DNA from: Streptococcus respiraculi
Lineage (GTDB): Bacteria > Bacillota > Bacilli > Lactobacillales > Streptococcaceae
Direction: 5' to 3'
Assembly (NCBI RefSeq): GCF_003595525.1
Contig: NZ_CP022680.1
Coordinates: 1,204,001-1,268,000 of the forward strand
DNA length: 64,000 nucleotides
This document shows, in pieces, positions 15,931 to 24,661 of this stretch. The notes below the pieces were generated by a model, which made no database searches, was not told the DNA's origin, and saw only the letters and a program-made list of their open reading frames with translations. The position numbers were made by a program, and so were the translations under genes. Every line of letters starts with the position of its first letter. Position 1 is the stretch's first letter.

Positions 15931-16935
15931 TTAGTCAAATGTGACGCAGACAGCTTCAGGGACGATAAAGTCTGAAGAAAGGCTAGTCAGTTTGCCTGTT
16001 TCTGCATCGCGCCTAAAGACGCTGATGTTATCTGAGTCTTGGTGAGCTACAATCAGGAAGCGATTGTCAGGGCTAAGGATGAAGTCGCGCGGGGTTTTAC
16101 CAAGGCTCGGTACGATTTCGACCAACTCAAGGCTAGCGTCTCCTAGTACCTTGTACACTGCAATTGAATCATGACCGCGGTTTGAGCCGTAGAGGAATTT
16201 CCCGTCGTTTGACAGGCGGATGGCTGCGGTGCCATTAAAGTCTGTGTAGTCTTCTGGCAGGGTAGAAATGGTCTGCATATGCTCAAATTCCCCTAAGCCG
16301 TCGTAGATGAGTACCTCAATGGTTGAGTTCAATTCGCAGATAAGGTAGGCAATTTTAGCCGTTGGGTGGAAAATGATGTGACGAGGACCAGCACCTGGTG
16401 TTGCATGATAACGGGCGAGCGGTGCTAGCTTTCCTTGGTCGGATACCTTGTAAGTCACGACTTCATCCGTCCCTAAATCGCAGGTGACAAGATGCTGATC
16501 AGGCGTCAAACCAGCGAAATGCACGTGTGGGCTCGCCTGATTCTCATGAGGACCTGAGCCTTTATGCTGCTGAACGTCTGTGAGTGTCAGTCCCCCATTT
16601 TCCAATCGTTTGTAGGCCAAGACTTGTCCCTTGTGGTAGTTGGCACCGTAGACAAGACCACGTTCTTCATCAACAGATACGTAGCAGTGTGGCGCACCTT
16701 CTGTGACGGAGTGATCAATGAGGTCAAAGCTTTGCGAAAAAGCGGCTAGTCCGCCCTGACCGTCCTTAGCTCCTACAGAATAAAGAGCATGATCGTTTGC
16801 AAAGGCAAGATAGGTTGGATTTGGTTCAGCTACTACCAAACGACGGTTGGTCAATTCACCTGTTGCTGAATCAAAGTCCGCTGCATAGATACCTTTTGAA
16901 TCTCTTCGAGTATAGGTTCCAAAATAAAGTGTCAT
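15931..16935 (-). CDS. pgl: 6-phosphogluconolactonase (lactonase-type beta-propeller)
   Basis: A 334-residue protein of the YbhE/Pgl type, which hydrolyses 6-phosphogluconolactone in the oxidative pentose phosphate pathway. It is built of repeating blade motifs from the N-terminal YFGTYTRRDSKGIY through PHENQASPHVHF, GAGPRHIIFHP and GKTPRDFILSPDNRFLIVAHQDS, the conserved stretches of this family. Length is typical. The start is preceded by GTGAGGAAG. It is a single gene between the bidirectional terminator and a divergent promoter region. Some family members act on other lactones, so the substrate is assigned by similarity. Confidence 0.85.
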   Translation of the reverse strand: MTLYFGTYTRRDSKGIYAADFDSATGELTNRRLVVAEPNPTYLAFANDHALYSVGAKDGQGGLAAFSQSFDLIDHSVTEGAPHCYVSVDEERGLVYGANYHKGQVLAYKRLENGGLTLTDVQQHKGSGPHENQASPHVHFAGLTPDQHLVTCDLGTDEVVTYKVSDQGKLAPLARYHATPGAGPRHIIFHPTAKIAYLICELNSTIEVLIYDGLGEFEHMQTISTLPEDYTDFNGTAAIRLSNDGKFLYGSNRGHDSIAVYKVLGDASLELVEIVPSLGKTPRDFILSPDNRFLIVAHQDSDNISVFRRDAETGKLTSLSSDFIVPEAVCVTFD

Positions 16936-17033
16936 GATTTCTTCCTCACTTTGTTTTCTTTTGGAAATTATATCATATTTTGAGGATAAAGTCCCTTTCC
17001 ACTGATTTCTATGACCCGAAAATCAGGGATACA

Positions 17034-17042
17034 TGGTATAAT
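17034..17042 (+). promoter_or_regulatory. Extended -10 promoter for the permease-TPR-aldC operon
   Basis: TGGTATAAT lies 37 bases upstream of ATG 17080. It falls inside the upstream extension of the reading frame, which argues against any start before it. Confidence 0.65.
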
Positions 17043-17079
17043 AGAAGCAACTATACGACTATACAAGAAGAGGTTTACT

Positions 17080-18252
17080 ATGAACGATAAGAAACAGAAG
17101 TTTTACACGTCTTGGTTTTTCAAATGGTTTGTCAACAATCAAGCTGTCACTTTTTTTCTCGTGACGCTCTTAGTTCTGTTGACCGTCTTGGTCTTGACTA
17201 AAATTAGTTTTATTTTTAGTCCGATTAAAAGCTTTTTAGAGATTATTCTTCTGCCGATGCTACTGACAGGGTTGCTCTATTATTTGCTTAATCCAATCGT
17301 TGATATACTGGAAAAATACAAGGTATCACGAACCGTTGCTATTGGGATACTTTTTGTCATAATCGTCTTTCTATTGGTGTGGGGCTTGGCAGTTGCGATT
17401 CCTAGCATTCAAAAACAAGTCGTTAGCTTTGCTCGCAATCTCCCGACCTATATTCAGGACATTGAGCTACAAGTGACTACTCTGCTACAAGATGATCGCT
17501 TTGAGCAGTTCCGTCCGACGGCCCTTGAAGTATTAGAAAATGTCAATAGCCATATTATCTCCTTTGCACAAAAATTGTCGTCAAGTGCAGTCGATTGGGC
17601 TAAAAACTTGATTAGTGCGACCTCGCAGGTGGTGGTAGCGGTCTTGATTATGCCCTTTATCCTCTTTTACCTCTTGCGGGACGGGCAATACCTGAAAGCT
17701 CATATTACCAAATATCTCCCAACCAAATGGCGTTCTTCTATCGGTGATGTCTTGACAGAAGTCAATAGTCAACTCTCTAATTATGTTCGTGGACAGGTAA
17801 CAGTCGCAGCGATTGTGGCCTTGATGTTTTCGATTATGTTTTCTGTGATTGGGCTTAGCTATCCGATTACGTTGGGAATCGTGGCTGGTTTCTTGAATCT
17901 GATTCCCTATCTTGGGTCTTTCCTTGCCATGATTCCAGCGCTAATCTTGGGAGCTATTGCAGGGCCGTTTATGCTGATTAAGGTCGTCATTGTCTTTGCG
18001 GTGGAGCAGACGATTGAAGGACGGTTTGTGACACCGTTGATTATCGGTAGTTCCTTGAATATCCACCCAATTACCATTCTCTTTGTTCTCCTGACAGCTG
18101 GGCAGATGTTTGGCGTAGTGGGAGTCTTGCTTGGAATTCCAATCTATGCTTCTATCAAGGTGGTTTTAAAAGCGATTTTTGAATGGTATCAAGAATACAG
18201 TGGCTTGTATGGGCCAGAACAAGAAGTAGTTGAGGGTCTCGATGAAGAATAG
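17080..18252 (+). CDS. AI-2E/PerM-family permease
   Basis: A 390-residue membrane protein of the AI-2E transporter family (PF01594), with about eight hydrophobic segments, a soluble loop after the third, and the family's conserved central GLSYPITLGIVAGFLNLIPYLGSFLAMIP stretch at the fourth-to-fifth segment. The frame is open further upstream to 17011, but ATG 17080 has AAGAGG just before it and lies after the promoter, so it is the start. Members export autoinducer-like molecules or act as cation antiporters; the substrate is unknown here. The gene overlaps the TPR gene by 11 bp. Confidence 0.85.
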   Translation: MNDKKQKFYTSWFFKWFVNNQAVTFFLVTLLVLLTVLVLTKISFIFSPIKSFLEIILLPMLLTGLLYYLLNPIVDILEKYKVSRTVAIGILFVIIVFLLVWGLAVAIPSIQKQVVSFARNLPTYIQDIELQVTTLLQDDRFEQFRPTALEVLENVNSHIISFAQKLSSSAVDWAKNLISATSQVVVAVLIMPFILFYLLRDGQYLKAHITKYLPTKWRSSIGDVLTEVNSQLSNYVRGQVTVAAIVALMFSIMFSVIGLSYPITLGIVAGFLNLIPYLGSFLAMIPALILGAIAGPFMLIKVVIVFAVEQTIEGRFVTPLIIGSSLNIHPITILFVLLTAGQMFGVVGVLLGIPIYASIKVVLKAIFEWYQEYSGLYGPEQEVVEGLDEE

Positions 18253-19471
18253 TGAAAAAATGTTGGTATGCTTAGAGCAACAAGAACTGCAAAAAGCGAT
18301 GAAATATTTTCAGCGCGCCTTGGAGACGGACTCCGATGAGGTCTTGCTAGACTTGGCAGTGTATTTAGAAAGCATTGGTTTTCTTCCACAAGCAAAGGAA
18401 ATCTACCTGCGTTTGCAGGATAGCTATCCTGAGCTTGCCATTCAGCTCGCCCAAATTGCCAACGAGGACGGTTTGACAGAAGAAGCATTTGGCTATCTGG
18501 AGATGATTCAACCAGACAGTCCAGCCTATCTAGAAGCCTTGCTAGTCAAGGCGGACTTGTATCAGTCAGAGGGGCTAGCGGACGTAGCACGAGAAAAACT
18601 CTTGGAAGCGAGTCGATTGTCTGATGATCCGGTCATTTTGTTTGGTCTAGCCGAGCTAGACATGGAGTTGCAGGAGTACAAGGAAGCAATTCAATACTAT
18701 GCCCAGTTGGATAATAGAGATATTTATGAGTGGACAGGCGTGTCCACTTATCAACGGATTGGGCTTGCCTATGCCAGTCTTGGAAAGTTTGAAGTGGCCA
18801 TTGAATTTTTAGAAAAAGCAGTAGAACTGGCTTACGATGATCAGACAGTCTTTGAGCTTGCGACCTTGTTGTTAGACCGAGAAGACTATCAGAAGTCAGC
18901 CCTTTATTTCAAGCAATTAGACACCATGAATCCAGAATTTGAAGGCTATGAGTATGCCTATGCTCAAGCTCTTCATGGGGAACATAAGTTGGCAAAAGCG
19001 CGTGAAATGGTGGCAAAGGGGCTTGCGAAAAATGAATATGACCCAGCCCTGCTATTGCTGGCTTCTCAGTATGCTTACGAGGACCACGATGTCAAGGCAG
19101 CAGAAGCCTATCTCCTACAGGCGAAGCCTGATGTGGAGGATGAAAATGAAGTTGTTCTGCGCTTGACCAACCTTTACTTGGAACAGGAACGGTATGAGGA
19201 GACTATTGCTCTTTATTCGGAAGAGTTGGACCATGTCCTAGCGGTGTGGAATATCGCAAAAGCCTATCAGGCCTTGGAACGAGAGGAGGAAGCACTTGCT
19301 CTCTTTGAACATTTGCAGCAAGATTTGACTGAAAATCCAGAGTTTTTAGCAGATTACACTGAGCTCTTGCGGCAGTTGGGAAGACGAGAAGAAGCGAAGA
19401 ATGTGGCAGGTCGGTACCTACACTTGGTGCCAGATGATCTCCTCATGCAAGAATTTTATAATCAAGGGTAA
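18242..19471 (+). CDS. Tetratricopeptide-repeat protein
   Basis: A 409-residue acidic, all-helical protein made of about ten tetratricopeptide repeats; clear units include the stretch ending YLESIGFLPQAKEIY and the AYASLGKFEVAIEFLEKAVEL unit. TPR arrays are scaffolds for protein-protein contacts. No signal peptide or membrane segment is seen, so it is cytoplasmic. ATG 18242 is chosen because GAGGG lies five bases before it; the start overlaps the end of the permease gene. Its partner is unknown. Translational coupling to the permease upstream and acetolactate decarboxylase three bases downstream makes this a three-gene operon. Confidence 0.85.
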   Translation: MKNSEKMLVCLEQQELQKAMKYFQRALETDSDEVLLDLAVYLESIGFLPQAKEIYLRLQDSYPELAIQLAQIANEDGLTEEAFGYLEMIQPDSPAYLEALLVKADLYQSEGLADVAREKLLEASRLSDDPVILFGLAELDMELQEYKEAIQYYAQLDNRDIYEWTGVSTYQRIGLAYASLGKFEVAIEFLEKAVELAYDDQTVFELATLLLDREDYQKSALYFKQLDTMNPEFEGYEYAYAQALHGEHKLAKAREMVAKGLAKNEYDPALLLLASQYAYEDHDVKAAEAYLLQAKPDVEDENEVVLRLTNLYLEQERYEETIALYSEELDHVLAVWNIAKAYQALEREEEALALFEHLQQDLTENPEFLADYTELLRQLGRREEAKNVAGRYLHLVPDDLLMQEFYNQG

Positions 19472-19474
19472 TAA

Positions 19475-20191
19475 ATGGAAGCAAACAAATTATTTCAGTA
19501 TAATACACTAGGCGCCTTGATGGCTGGTCTGTACGGTGGTTCGTTGACAGTCGGTGAATTGCTCGAACACGGTGATTTAGGACTTGGAACGCTTGACTCG
19601 ATTGATGGAGAGTTGATTGTTCTAGACGGGAAAGCCTATCAGGCCAAAGGTTCAGGCGACAAGCCAGAAGTGGTTGAGGTATCACCAGATGTTAAAGTTC
19701 CCTATGCAGCTGTCATTTTTCATCAGGCAGAAGTGATTTTCAAGCAGCGTTTTGCAATGACAGATAAGGAATTGCAGGCACGTATCGAATCCTACTACGA
19801 CGGAGAAAATCTCTTTCGCTCGATTAAAATCCGTGGTCATTTTTCCAAAATGCATGTGCGGATGATTCCCAAATCGACGTCTGATATGAAGTTTGCAGAA
19901 GTCGCAACGCATCAGCCAGAATACACCGCAGAAGATATCTCAGGCACTATTGTGGGAATCTGGACACCTGAGATTTTCCATGGGGTCAGTGTCGCAGGTT
20001 ATCATCTGCATTTTATCTCAGATGACTTCAGCTTTGGCGGGCATGTCATGGACTATGTCATCGACCAGGGCTTTGTGGAAGTGGGCGCCGTTGACCAACT
20101 GGACCAACGCTTCCCTGTTCAAGACCGCCAATTCCTCTTTGCCAAATTCAACGCCAAAGAAGTACGGGAAGATATTGACAAGGCGGAGTAA
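19475..20191 (+). CDS. budA: Alpha-acetolactate decarboxylase
   Basis: A 238-residue enzyme converting alpha-acetolactate to acetoin, which diverts pyruvate to a neutral product. The zinc-binding histidines are H177, H179 and H190 in GYHLHF and FGGHV, with the family's 2 and 11 residue spacing. N-terminal FQYNTLGALMAGLYGG is also characteristic. It starts just after the TPR stop codon behind AAGGG and is followed by a terminator. Acetolactate synthase is not in the window. Also called aldB or aldC in lactic acid bacteria. Confidence 0.92.
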   Translation: MEANKLFQYNTLGALMAGLYGGSLTVGELLEHGDLGLGTLDSIDGELIVLDGKAYQAKGSGDKPEVVEVSPDVKVPYAAVIFHQAEVIFKQRFAMTDKELQARIESYYDGENLFRSIKIRGHFSKMHVRMIPKSTSDMKFAEVATHQPEYTAEDISGTIVGIWTPEIFHGVSVAGYHLHFISDDFSFGGHVMDYVIDQGFVEVGAVDQLDQRFPVQDRQFLFAKFNAKEVREDIDKAE

Positions 20192-20232
20192 TCGTTTTTA
20201 CGAGCTTGGGACAAAAGTCTGATTAGAAAAGT

Positions 20233-20290
20233 AAAAAACGAATAAAGGAAGAGCTAAAACCTTAAGACTCTCTCTTTGTTCGTTTTTTTG
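20233..20290 (+). terminator. Terminator after acetolactate decarboxylase
   Basis: AAAAAACGAA (20233-20242) pairs with TTCGTTTTTT near 20279-20288; an inner AAAG/CTTT and AGAG/CTCT stem extends it. Confidence 0.8.
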
Positions 20291-20411
20291 TATATATTTT
20301 AGTAAAAAAGACTATGTGAAATGATTGAATTTCTAACGTGGAACTCTTTTGTTCTAAGCTCATTTTGACATGTAGTGCATTGAATAAAGGTTAAGACCTC
20401 GTTAAGTCGCT

Positions 20412-20645
20412 TTGATGAATACCAATGCCAGTTTTATCTGTAGCTCCTTGTCTTGTCCAATTTCTTTCGCAATCCACTATACCATTGCTGTCCTTCGTGG
20501 TCTCGGCTTTGAAGTATCAGATAGGTGTGGTATCTTACCAGAAAATGACTCTACCGAAGAAGATTTGCGCTTCTATTTTTCTCCAGAAATATGGCAGGAA
20601 GTCTTGGCAGATATTCAGCAGTATGAAAGAAAAAGAGGCAACTAG
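20412..20645 (+). pseudogene. Possible gene remnant
   Basis: An open frame with no ribosome site and only a TTG start. The second half (GLGFEVSDRCGILPENDST and then FYFSPEIWQEVLADI) reads like genuine protein sequence, while the first half does not. It is probably the 3' end of a decayed gene of unknown family. The rest of 20291-20750 shows nothing else. Confidence 0.3.
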
Positions 20646-20753
20646 CCTCTTTCAAAATGTAGAAAAAACCGAGATTTATTTAAACAAATTCAAGAGTTCT
20701 GCTAACTGAACAGTTGATTTTTACGATTTTCGCGAGCGGAGCGAGCCTCATCA

Positions 20754-20890
20754 GATACTTTTCTCTGTGGTAAAAGTAGCGTCATGACTGGTCCTGACGC
20801 TACTCGGAAATGTTGAGACTTTAGGCTCAACATTTAGGTATGGAATTCCGTAGGAAGTCGCTACCGTCCGCACCACCTAAGAAAAGTATC
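20754..20890. repeat. MITE-like element with 11-bp terminal inverted repeats
   Basis: GATACTTTTCT at 20754-20764 and its exact complement AGAAAAGTATC at 20880-20890 bound a 137-bp stretch; similarity continues inward (GTGGT/ACCAC). Inside are two perfect 10-bp hairpins, AGTAGCGTCA (20775-20784) with 20795-20804, and AAATGTTGAG (20808-20817) with 20826-20835. It codes for nothing evident. Confidence 0.55.
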
Positions 20891-20915
20891 TCAAAAAACT
20901 TTTTCCTTTTATCAT

Positions 20916-21386
20916 CTAATCGTACAATATTTCTTTCGTATGGGAGATGCAGTGGTTTTCTTCATCCCAGTAGTGGATGCGCTCAAATGAGCCTTTGCGC
21001 CAGTAAAGGGGCAGTCGTTCACGGATGTCATCTTGCATGTCAAGCTGATCGAGTTGGTCAATTTGCCACCATTTTGGTGTACCTTCGGGTGAGCTTTTTA
21101 GAACCTCGCCGTCGAACTCCTCGCAGAGAAAGTCGTAGTAGACATAGCGCTCATTTCCGATTGGATTGGTAAATCCTGAAATCCCTTTGAGTTGCAAGTT
21201 GAGAACAGTCAGACCTGTCTCTTCCTTGACCTCACGGACTGCTGCTTCAAAAAAGCTTTCGGGAAATTCCACCTTGCCACCAGGCTGAATCCAGCCCTTG
21301 AAATCATCATGTTGACGGTCTAAGAGCAGGACTTGGTCGTCCTTTTTAATACAAACATTGACATAGTTTTTAATCGTTTCGCGCAT
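20916..21386 (-). CDS. Nudix hydrolase
   Basis: A 156-residue Nudix protein. The Nudix box is complete: G37-x5-E43-x7-R51-E52-V53-x-E55-E56-x-G58, within PGGKVEFPES and AAVREVKEETGL. These enzymes cleave nucleoside diphosphates linked to another group; MutT-like cleansing of oxidised dNTPs is one possibility, but the substrate cannot be read from the sequence. The start follows GAGGGG. It lies 32 bp downstream of rqcH on the same strand and is probably cotranscribed with it. Confidence 0.85.
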   Translation of the reverse strand: MRETIKNYVNVCIKKDDQVLLLDRQHDDFKGWIQPGGKVEFPESFFEAAVREVKEETGLTVLNLQLKGISGFTNPIGNERYVYYDFLCEEFDGEVLKSSPEGTPKWWQIDQLDQLDMQDDIRERLPLYWRKGSFERIHYWDEENHCISHTKEILYD

Positions 21387-21418
21387 AGTCCCCTCTTTTT
21401 TGCTGTGAATACAGATCC

Positions 21419-23068
21419 TTATTGCTTCATGGACTTAATCTTTGTTTCATCTGGTGTCACTCGGAGTGTTTTTTGCCCTCGGTAGGTGACAAAGCCCGGT
21501 TTTCCGCCAGTTGGTTTATGCAATTTCTTGGCTTCAATCATGTCAACCTGTACTAGATTGGAATAGCGGGCCTTGGAGAAGTAGGCCGCTAATTCTGCGG
21601 CATCGGTCTTGACTTCGTCACTCGGGTCCAGATTGTCCGTGATGATGACATGGCTTCCTGGAATGTCCTTGGCATGGAACCATAATTCCCCTTTTTTTGC
21701 CATTTTAAAGCTCAATTCATCATTTTGGAGATTGTTTTTTCCAACGAGAATAATGGTTTTTCCGTCTGTTGCCAGATAGCGTTCTGGCTTTTGGCGTTTA
21801 GCAATTTTTTCCCGATGACGGCGCTTGAGATACCCTGTCTCAATCAGTTCTTCTCTGATTTCTTCAATTTCAGAAAGACTCGCCTGTCCTAGCATGGTAT
21901 CCACACTTTCAAGGTAGTCAATTGTTGCCTTGGTTTCCTCAATCAGGTTGTTTAAGTGCTTGACTGCTTCCTTTAATTTTTGATATTTTTTAAAATAACG
22001 CTGAGCATTTTGGCTAGGGGTAAGGGCTACATCTAGCGCAATGGTCAAGGGCTCACTGGTATAGTAATTGTCTAAAGTGACACTTGCCTGGTCGTTGGGT
22101 ACTTGGTGGAGATAGGTCGTCAGTAATTCCCCTTTTTGACGGAAGAGTTCGGCACCTTCGGTGTCAAGGAGTTCCTGCTCCTGCTTGAGGAGTTTCTTGC
22201 GATTTTTCTCTAATTCACTCGCCACCCGTTTGATCAATTCCTGCGCTTGCTGAGCCACCCGATCTCTTTCTGCCTTGTCCTGATAGTAGTAGTCAAGGAG
22301 CTGAGAAAGGCTGGAAAATGTTTCCTGACTGTCTGCAAACGATGCGGCGGAATAGGATTTCGTCGTTATCGTCGGCTTACAGGCTTGTCCAAAAAAGTTG
22401 CGGAAGGTCTTGAGTTTGTCTGTGGTCAAACGCTCTGCCAATTCCGTTGCGGTATCGCGACCCAAGCCTTGAAAAAGTACTTGAAGTCGCTTGGGGACGA
22501 GTTCTTCTGTACTCAAGAGTTCAAATAATTTCTCATCACCGATCGTAAAGGGATTGAAGCTGTTGGTCTCAGGAGGGCGGACATAGCTCGACCCCGGTAG
22601 AATGGTCCGATAGGAATTTTGTGAAAAGCCGACGTGCTTAATAGCTTCGATAATCCGCTCCTCGGCCTTATCAATGAGGAGAATATTACTGTGTTTGCCC
22701 ATGATTTCAATGATGAGACTGACCTTGATATGATCGCCAATCTCGTCTTTGTTCGATACGACAAATTCCAAAATACGGTCATTGTCCCACTGGCGGATAG
22801 TCTCGATAATGGCGCCCTGCAAGTATTTTCGTAAAATCATAGTAAAGGTGTTTGGAACCTTAGGATTGGTAAATTCAGTCTGGGTCAGCTGGGCGCGACC
22901 AAAGACTGGATGAGCAGAGAGTAGTAGTTTGTGGCTTGTCCGATTGCTACGGATATGGAGGACGATTTCCTGCTCAAAAGGTTGGTTAATCTTCTGAATT
23001 CGACCGCCCTCAAGTGCCTCTTGCAATTCAGCTGTCATGTGATGTAAAAAAAATCCGTCAAAAGACAT
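21419..23068 (-). CDS. rqcH: RqcH/PavA/Fbp-type protein (Rqc2 homologue)
   Basis: A 549-residue protein of the NEMF/Rqc2 family. In Firmicutes RqcH binds stalled 50S-peptidyl-tRNA complexes and adds alanine tails that mark the nascent chain for degradation; in streptococci the same protein (PavA, Fbp54, FbpS) is also known as a surface fibronectin binder and virulence factor. The N-terminal NFACT-N domain starts SFDGFFLHHMTAEL, a long coiled-coil lies at about 270-430, and the C-terminal NFACT-R domain has GELWFHAKDIPGSHVII. There is no signal peptide. GAGG precedes the start. The IS30 copy lies about 100 bp upstream and may affect its expression. Confidence 0.9.
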   Translation of the reverse strand: MSFDGFFLHHMTAELQEALEGGRIQKINQPFEQEIVLHIRSNRTSHKLLLSAHPVFGRAQLTQTEFTNPKVPNTFTMILRKYLQGAIIETIRQWDNDRILEFVVSNKDEIGDHIKVSLIIEIMGKHSNILLIDKAEERIIEAIKHVGFSQNSYRTILPGSSYVRPPETNSFNPFTIGDEKLFELLSTEELVPKRLQVLFQGLGRDTATELAERLTTDKLKTFRNFFGQACKPTITTKSYSAASFADSQETFSSLSQLLDYYYQDKAERDRVAQQAQELIKRVASELEKNRKKLLKQEQELLDTEGAELFRQKGELLTTYLHQVPNDQASVTLDNYYTSEPLTIALDVALTPSQNAQRYFKKYQKLKEAVKHLNNLIEETKATIDYLESVDTMLGQASLSEIEEIREELIETGYLKRRHREKIAKRQKPERYLATDGKTIILVGKNNLQNDELSFKMAKKGELWFHAKDIPGSHVIITDNLDPSDEVKTDAAELAAYFSKARYSNLVQVDMIEAKKLHKPTGGKPGFVTYRGQKTLRVTPDETKIKSMKQ

Positions 23069-23170
23069 GTCTATTCCTCGTGTTTCTAGTACCTGTAGAG
23101 TCGCTTATTTTTATATCTATTCACTTTTATCTATCCTAAAAAGGCTGTACAGCGACTTCGCCTCCCAATT

Positions 23171-24242
23171 GGCAAATTTCAAGTTCAAGTTAGCCAGTCT
23201 GTAAAAATTCTCTAGGAGATTTGTAACCCAATATCTTCTTTGGATAGTTGTTAATCCAGTTTTCAATAAATGCGACTTGTTGCTGCGTCGCCTTTTTGCT
23301 TCCCTTAGGCAACCAACGCCTGATGAGTCTATTATGATTCTCATTAGTTCCACGCTCCCAAGAGGAATAAGGGTGGGCATAGTAGATATGATCGGGGCCA
23401 AAAACTTCTGCTAAACGACTGAATTCAGTCCCGTTATCAGCTGTGATTGAGTTAATTTGATAATCTCTGAGGATCATTTTCAGAGCTTGATTGACTGAAG
23501 ACGCGGACTTATCGGGAATGAGTCGGATGATTTGATAACGACTCTTTCTATCAGTTAGAGTCAACAGACACTCATTTTTTGCCCGTGTTTGAATAACCGT
23601 ATCAATTTCAACATCACCAACATTCTCACGTTGATTAATGCTTTCTGGCCGTTCCTCAATCGATTTTCCAGCCGGCTTAAAGTTGGGACTCGCTTGTTTT
23701 TTCTTCGTTTTCTCCTTGCGAGGATAAAGCATGCCATCCTTGGTCAATCCTAAGTGTCCATGATGAATCCAGTAGTAAATGGTGGAGACGGAGACAGATA
23801 TCCCTTTTGCTTTTACCATCATCTCAGGAGAGTATTTCTGCTTGATATAGTGAAGAATCTTTTCTTTGAGTTCCTTGGTTAGGGAAGTCTGCCTCACAGA
23901 ATGTTTACGATTATTTTGATAGTTTTTTTGAGCGAAGTCAGCTGAGTAGATTATTTCAAATTTTCCTTTACGCACTTGTTGCCTAACCAGACCACGTTTG
24001 ACTTCGTTGTGAATGGTTTGAGGAGCCTTCTCTAATCTTCTAGCGATTTCACGATTTGAGAGCCCTTCTTGAAGCCAACGCTCAATCATTCTACGTTCAG
24101 CTAGTGTCAAATGTTTCCTTTTTGGTGTATAATAGTGTTGCATCTCAGAGTCTTTCTAATTGTTCTTGTGGTGATTACAATTATATCTCTCTGAGATGTT
24201 TTTTTATACCCTTGAGTGGCTAACTTCATTTTAGAACTTTCG
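23171..24242 (-). mobile_element. IS30-family insertion sequence, copy A (1072 bp)
   Basis: The element is bounded by 14-bp target duplications TTCGCCTCCCAATT at 23157-23170 and 24243-24256. Its ends are imperfect inverted repeats sharing AAGTTAGCCA. It has the same length and ends as copy B at 28650-29721 but lies in the opposite direction. It is inserted between rqcH and the trp T-box promoter. Confidence 0.9.
23190..24143 (-). CDS. IS30-family transposase, copy A
   Basis: A 317-residue transposase with an N-terminal helix-turn-helix (HLTLAERRMIERWLQEGLSN), then a DDE catalytic core whose acidic residues lie in VEIDTVI, ITADNGTEF and RGTNENHNRL. The reading frame is intact. It differs from copy B at about 15 residues, so the two copies are not very recent duplicates of each other. 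The gene fills almost the whole element. Confidence 0.92.
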   Translation of the reverse strand: MQHYYTPKRKHLTLAERRMIERWLQEGLSNREIARRLEKAPQTIHNEVKRGLVRQQVRKGKFEIIYSADFAQKNYQNNRKHSVRQTSLTKELKEKILHYIKQKYSPEMMVKAKGISVSVSTIYYWIHHGHLGLTKDGMLYPRKEKTKKKQASPNFKPAGKSIEERPESINQRENVGDVEIDTVIQTRAKNECLLTLTDRKSRYQIIRLIPDKSASSVNQALKMILRDYQINSITADNGTEFSRLAEVFGPDHIYYAHPYSSWERGTNENHNRLIRRWLPKGSKKATQQQVAFIENWINNYPKKILGYKSPREFLQTG

Positions 24243-24288
24243 TTCGCCTCCCAATTATAACATTTTTTAGAAAATTTACAAAAAACTA

Positions 24289-24317
24289 TTGACAAAGTAA
24301 AAAAGAAGCCCTATAAT
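24289..24317 (+). promoter_or_regulatory. Consensus promoter of the trpXYZ T-box operon
   Basis: TTGACA (24289-24294), 17 bp, TATAAT (24312-24317): a perfect match to the housekeeping promoter. Copy A of the IS ends 46 bp upstream and leaves it intact. Confidence 0.9.
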
Positions 24318-24323
24318 GTTTAC

Positions 24324-24576
24324 TAATCAGAAGAAGTAGTAAACGAGAAGTTTTCAGGAAGCTTGTGGGTATTGCGAACAAGCAGCGGACGTTTATGAAA
24401 TGGGCTGAGGATTTATATTGAATTCAAAACAATGAGAATTCGGTTGGCACCCCTTACCGTGCAACTCCTTGATAGAGGAGCTTGAGATATGGAGAGATTC
24501 TAGACAATCTCCATAAGTGAGGTGGCACCGTGTCATTGACGCCCTCGCATACAGTTTTTGTATGCGGGGGCTTTTT
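24324..24576 (+). ncRNA. T-box leader, probably tryptophan-specific
   Basis: A T-box riboswitch senses uncharged tRNA and prevents termination. Stem I has the AGTAGTAAACG/CGTTT arrangement; the specifier region reads ATGAAATGGGC (24395-24405), where TGG (Trp) at 24401-24403 is the likely codon, though ATG overlaps it. The conserved T-box core AGGTGGCACCG lies at 24520-24530. The terminator is GCCCTCGCATAC (24541-24552) with GTATGCGGGGGC (24560-24571) and five T. Start is estimated from the promoter. Confidence 0.88.
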
Positions 24577-24622
24577 CTATAGTGTTATGGATAACATAGC
24601 GCTGTATAAGGAGGATAATATC

Positions 24623-24661
24623 ATGAACAAGCGATGGCGTTGGCAGTATGTGTCAAAATGA
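24623..24661 (+). CDS. Trp-containing leader peptide upstream of trpX
   Basis: A 12-codon frame, MNKRWRWQYVSK, begins eight bases after a perfect AAGGAGG (24608-24614) and ends in TGA. Two of its twelve codons are TGG. It sits between the T-box terminator and trpX, with 130 nt from its stop codon to the trpX start. Its place, ribosome site and composition suggest a regulatory leader peptide reporting on Trp-tRNA supply. I see no second intrinsic terminator between it and trpX, so any effect may be on translation or RNA stability. The function is inferred. Confidence 0.6.
   Translation: MNKRWRWQYVSK

Noticed and set aside
20840..21172. Plus-strand frame opposite the Nudix gene
   Set aside because: It is the antisense shadow of the Nudix hydrolase, with Arg/Ser/Cys-rich composition and no ribosome site.
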